Positions 31,727 to 34,627 of a DNA stretch of 34,627 nt are shown in pieces (the stretch's first letter is position 1; every line of letters starts with the position of its first letter). Both the position numbers and the translations under genes were made by a program. A model generated the notes under the pieces. That model searched no databases. It had not been told where the DNA came from and was given only the letters and a program-made list of their open reading frames with translations. This stretch comes from JAAYDH01 sp964345825 (GTDB taxonomy: Bacteria; Bacillota_I; Bacilli_A; RFN20; CAG-826): assembly GCA_964345825.1 (NCBI GenBank), contig CAYFSI010000008.1, forward strand, positions 1-34,627, given 5' to 3'.

Positions 31727-32408
31727 AACAAGACATATTATCTCTTTGGTTTTAAAAGCCTTGCTTGCTACAGTTTCCTTAAATGGAGTTTTATTATCCT
31801 ATCTGCAAGGTGGTGTTTGCTCTTGGCATATTTTTCTATATTTTACTATCCAATCAAATATGTGGATTGGAATTATTGCGATTATTGGTTTTATTTTCTT
31901 GGCCGTTGATATGGCGTATCGAAGATCCTCTATACATCGATGGTTCAATGTTATGGAACTCGTCTTTACGGTATCAATACTAATCACTGGAATTATATTC
32001 ACGACAGTTTTGGTTCCAACGATGGGACAAGATGCTTGGTCAATATCCAATATTCTGACTCATCTAGTTGTTCCTATACTTGCGATAACTGACTTTTTGT
32101 TCAATAAGCGACATTTTTCGCTAAGAAAAGGCGATATATTTTATTCTCTTGTACCCTTCGGTTATTATTTTCTATTTTCTCTTCTTGGCTTTTTCCTCCA
32201 CTGGGATTTTGGATCAGGGAATAATTATCCCTATTTCTTTTTGAATTACACCTCTCCCAGTGGCGTTTTTGGCTTTTCCAATCAATTGCCCTATTTCATG
32301 GGCTCATTTTATTGGATTGTTCTCATTCTCGCCTTAGCGTTAAGCTTATCAATCTTTATTAAGTGGCTTGCCACCAAAACAAATAGAAGAGCACAACAAA
32401 ATGATTGA
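31716..32408 (+). CDS. Pr6Pr-like six-helix membrane protein
   Basis: 230 aa, about six membrane helices. HIFLYFTIQSNMWIGII and ILTHLVVPILAITDFLF match the pattern of Pr6Pr (FAR-17a/AIG1-like) membrane proteins, whose function is unknown. It overlaps the t6A gene upstream and the Nudix gene downstream (8 nt), so all three are translationally linked. Confidence 0.7.
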   Translation: MTNKTRHIISLVLKALLATVSLNGVLLSYLQGGVCSWHIFLYFTIQSNMWIGIIAIIGFIFLAVDMAYRRSSIHRWFNVMELVFTVSILITGIIFTTVLVPTMGQDAWSISNILTHLVVPILAITDFLFNKRHFSLRKGDIFYSLVPFGYYFLFSLLGFFLHWDFGSGNNYPYFFLNYTSPSGVFGFSNQLPYFMGSFYWIVLILALALSLSIFIKWLATKTNRRAQQND

Positions 32409-32859
32409 AACGGTATTATGTTATCTTGAAAAAGATGATTCGTTTTTGATGTTGTACCGCAACAAAAAAATAAATGACATCAATCATGGAAAGTGGATTG
32501 GAGTCGGCGGTCACATTGAAGGAAATGAAACCCCAGAACAAGCTATCAAACGAGAAGTAAAAGAAGAAACTAATCTCGACTTACTTGATTACCATAAAAT
32601 AGGAGTTATCCTTTTCAAAAATGAGAATAAAACCGAAACAATGCATGTTTTTATCAGTAGAAACTTTAAGGGTGATTTAAGCGATTGCGATGAAGGCGAA
32701 CTCAAATGGATAAAAAAAGATGAAATACCACATCTCTCACTTTGGGAAGGCGATCGTATTTTTCTTCCAAACTTAATCAATGGTGGTCCCTATTTTTCCT
32801 ATCAGTTTGACTATATTGAAGATCGCCTAATCAGCTATAAAAACCAAAATGATATATAA
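32401..32859 (+). CDS. MutT-type Nudix hydrolase
   Basis: 152 aa. Complete Nudix box GGHIEGNETPEQAIKREVKEET, with the final Gly replaced by Asn (EETN), as seen in some 8-oxo-dGTP hydrolases. IGVGGH and the C-terminal LSLWEGDRIFLP fit the MutT/NUDT1-like branch, which removes 8-oxo-(d)GTP. The start at the ATG overlaps the Pr6Pr-like gene by 8 nt. In contrast to the Nudix protein at 10077, all metal ligands are kept. Confidence 0.87.
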   Translation: MIETVLCYLEKDDSFLMLYRNKKINDINHGKWIGVGGHIEGNETPEQAIKREVKEETNLDLLDYHKIGVILFKNENKTETMHVFISRNFKGDLSDCDEGELKWIKKDEIPHLSLWEGDRIFLPNLINGGPYFSYQFDYIEDRLISYKNQNDI

Positions 32860-32932
32860 TGGTTTAAAACGGGAAATAAGTAATTTATTTCTTCAGGTTT
32901 CAAGAGTATAATTACACAAGGACAAGAGTACT

Positions 32933-33355
32933 ATGATTATTCAAAAAATTCATGATGATAACATCCAAGCGATGAAAGACCGCGACTCCATTACTAGAGG
33001 AATCCTCTCGGTTGTTTTGACCAAAGCCAAATTAATCGAAGTAGAACTAAGAAGCAAAGGACAAACATTAGAAGAGAAGGATGTCTTTGATGTAATTCAA
33101 AAAACCATCAAAGAACTCCATGATGAAAAAGAAGGATTTTTAAAGGTTAATAATCTCGAAAGAGTCAACGCGATTGATAAACAAGAAGAAGTTCTTAACC
33201 GCTATCTACCAAAGCAATTATCCAAAGAAGAAATTCTTGCGATTATTGCCACTCTTGAAGATAAATCATTGCCTTCAATTATGAGACATTTTAAAACCCA
33301 ATATGCGGGAAAAGTAAATATGTCTCTTGTCAGTGAAATAGCTCGTAGTTTATAG
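32933..33355 (+). CDS. YqeY-like protein (GatB/YqeY domain)
   Basis: 140-aa helical cytosolic protein. NIQAMKDRDSITRGILSVVL, the acidic middle helix and RYLPKQLSKEEILAII match YqeY, which shares the tail domain of GatB and may bind tRNA; its cellular role is not settled. TATAAT at 32907-32912 and AAGGA at 32918-32922 precede the ATG. No rpsU is adjacent, unlike in many bacteria. Confidence 0.88.
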   Translation: MIIQKIHDDNIQAMKDRDSITRGILSVVLTKAKLIEVELRSKGQTLEEKDVFDVIQKTIKELHDEKEGFLKVNNLERVNAIDKQEEVLNRYLPKQLSKEEILAIIATLEDKSLPSIMRHFKTQYAGKVNMSLVSEIARSL

Positions 33356-33375
33356 TATTAAAGTGCTTTTCACAT

Positions 33376-33449
33376 AGGGGTGTAGCACAATGGCAGTGCA
33401 ACGGTCTCCAAAACCGCTGATGCGAGTTCGATTCTTGTCACCCCTGCCA
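33376..33449 (+). tRNA. tRNA-Trp (anticodon CCA)
   Basis: 74 nt. Acceptor AGGGGTG with CACCCCT, D arm GCAC/GTGC, loop CTCCAAA (CCA), T arm with two G-T pairs, encoded CCA end. Reads UGG only, which supports the standard code. Confidence 0.94.
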
Positions 33450-33483
33450 AAATTGTCTTTAATTACTCGCTAAAAAGTAGCGA

Positions 33484-33511
33484 AAAACGACCTAAATTGG
33501 TCGTTTTTTGT
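33484..33511 (+). terminator. Rho-independent terminator after tRNA-Trp
   Basis: Stem ACGACC (33487-33492) with GGTCGT (33499-33504), extended by A-T pairs, loop TAAATT, then T6. Confidence 0.9.
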
Positions 33512-33580
33512 TATTTTTGATTATGAGTTCGATTAGCTAATGCTCAATTCGAAGGATTTTGCCAAAATCGATTATTTTTC

Positions 33581-33642
33581 ATTGTAAGATAGCGAACCGA
33601 CTTTTTCGAGGCCTTGAGTTGCTGATTGTAAGATAGCGAACC
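33581..33642. repeat. Exact 18-bp direct repeat pair beside the recombinase gene
   Basis: ATTGTAAGATAGCGAACC occurs at 33581-33598 and 33625-33642, 26 bp apart. The second copy touches the stop codon of the recombinase. They could be recombinase binding sites, an attachment-site trace or terminal repeats of an insertion element. Confidence 0.8.
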
Positions 33643-34627
33643 TACACTAACACAATAGAAAAGTCGAGTTCTGTTGTTTTGTAATTCAAGATTGAAGATA
33701 CTTTTACACTAATAAGAATGTTCATGTTGTTGGATGGATCAATTGGTGAGTTTGTCGGGTTAAAGATTAAATAGAAATGGTTATCTTTGACATAGACTTG
33801 GGAGAAGATGGTCTTTACGATTTCGATATCGTAACCATCGCTCAATGCGAGTAGCGAGAGTTTCAGTTTACGAAGGGTGTCTTCAATGCTCTCAAAGGTT
33901 AGCTGATTATTCTTTAGCGCAGATATGCGATTGTAGACATTTAATTTCACTTCCGCGTCCATTGTCTCGTTGAGCTCTTGCTGAAGCGCTAAGAGCTCGT
34001 TTTGAATGGATTCAAGAGTATTTGCTTTGGTTGCACTGTAGTAGTTGGTTATCGATTTAAAGTTCTTAAGCAAATGATTACAAGCTGATGAAATACCCTC
34101 AACAACATACTTATATTGAAACATTTTCCGAAAGTCATTCTTAACGCAGAGGAGTACTGGAATAGTGTATTTGCCTTTTGGACGCTCTACCTTGTAGACA
34201 AAGTGCTTATTGGCATCCATTGAATAAAAGAACTTTGATTCTGGTTTTAATGACTGACTAACATTACTGCGGTGATACTTGGTACGTTTCTTGCGTTCGG
34301 CTTGAACAAAGTCAAATACATCACGAGAGATGATGCCTTCGTGATTATTTCGGACTAGGTACTTAGTAGGATCATCGTAGAAGAGACATTTGTTAGTTCT
34401 TGCGAGTTCCCGACCTCGGCCAAGCAGTGCGTCTCCACAATACTTTTCATTAAGCAAAATACTTTCTAATACGCTATGCGACCAGAACTCGTTTCCTTTT
34501 GGTGACTTGATACCAAGTTCGTGCAGTAGATGAATCATACGTGCGTAGGAAACCTTCTCAATGTACCAATCGTATATTTGCTTAACAATCTTCGCTTCTT
34601 CAGGAACGATGATGAAATTACCATCAA
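33642..34627 (-). CDS. Large serine recombinase, C-terminal part (start outside window)
   Basis: The frame enters from the right edge (about 327 residues visible) and ends TAG at 33644-33642. VPEEAKIVKQIYDWYIE and HELGIKSPKGNEFWSHSVLE, then LLNEKYCGDALLGR, are the recombinase domain (PF07508-like) of large serine recombinases. A zinc ribbon with CxxC pairs normally follows; here the region (SKFFYSMDANKHFVYKVERP) has no Cys pair. A coiled coil follows (about SIQNELLALQQELNETMDAE) as in integrases. The catalytic serine domain is beyond the window. Probably part of a mobile element next to tRNA-Trp. Confidence 0.88.
   Translation of the reverse strand, partial: DGNFIIVPEEAKIVKQIYDWYIEKVSYARMIHLLHELGIKSPKGNEFWSHSVLESILLNEKYCGDALLGRGRELARTNKCLFYDDPTKYLVRNNHEGIISRDVFDFVQAERKKRTKYHRSNVSQSLKPESKFFYSMDANKHFVYKVERPKGKYTIPVLLCVKNDFRKMFQYKYVVEGISSACNHLLKNFKSITNYYSATKANTLESIQNELLALQQELNETMDAEVKLNVYNRISALKNNQLTFESIEDTLRKLKLSLLALSDGYDIEIVKTIFSQVYVKDNHFYLIFNPTNSPIDPSNNMNILISVKVSSILNYKTTELDFSIVLV

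Noticed and set aside
1..34627. CRISPR array
   Set aside because: No regularly spaced repeat series was seen; the only exact repeats are isolated pairs.

Overview
The window is AT-rich bacterial DNA with short intergenic gaps, overlapping start/stop codons, purine-rich Shine-Dalgarno sites and short rho-independent terminators. The gene set (diadenylate cyclase CdaA, HflX, YqeY, CNNM-type transporters, a divergent GluRS) points to a low-GC Firmicute, probably an uncultured Bacilli or Erysipelotrichia-like lineage close to the Mollicutes. The genetic code is the standard bacterial one: the only tRNA-Trp has a CCA anticodon, and TGA, TAA and TAG all serve as stops.

Layout. 1-1058: the C-terminal part of a reverse transcriptase with a DGR-type motif, then about 585 bp without a gene that looks like mobile-element debris. 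1059-3100: a DEAD-box helicase gene broken by an in-frame stop and a frameshift. 3183-5745: an autoregulated metal-export unit (ArsR/SmtB sensor and P1B-ATPase) behind a palindromic operator. 5850-7790: hemolysin III/PAQR protein, DeoD, and a small RQC-like winged-helix protein. 7948-12506: cdaA and glmM (c-di-AMP and cell-wall precursor), a Nudix protein and two membrane proteins. 12515-15369: tRNA-Gly, gltX, tRNA-Glu(CUC) and a lipid kinase. 15470-17068: a membrane protein with a Pro/Glu-rich linker. 17231-21733: two tandem CNNM transporters, an SDR and HflX, running head-on into a guanylate-kinase-like gene. 22378-27001: an eight-gene operon for a reduced Tad/Flp-type pilus, ending in a 49-aa candidate pilin. 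27085-27543: acyl carrier protein, tRNA-Asn and tRNA-Glu(UUC). 27687-30208: two small membrane proteins and an ABC exporter pair. 30322-33355: MgtC-like protein, TsaC/Sua5, Pr6Pr-like membrane protein, MutT-type Nudix and YqeY. 33376-34627: tRNA-Trp, 18-bp direct repeats and the C-terminal part of a serine recombinase that runs off the right edge.

The most interesting elements are the compact pilus operon and its tiny candidate pilin; a recurring promoter arrangement in which a -10 box ends 6-7 nt before an ATG that has no Shine-Dalgarno site, suggesting leaderless mRNAs; the zinc-type ArsR sensor with a second four-cysteine cluster next to a 26-bp operator; and the DGR-like reverse transcriptase cut by the left edge. 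All function calls rest on motifs read by eye; no database search was run.
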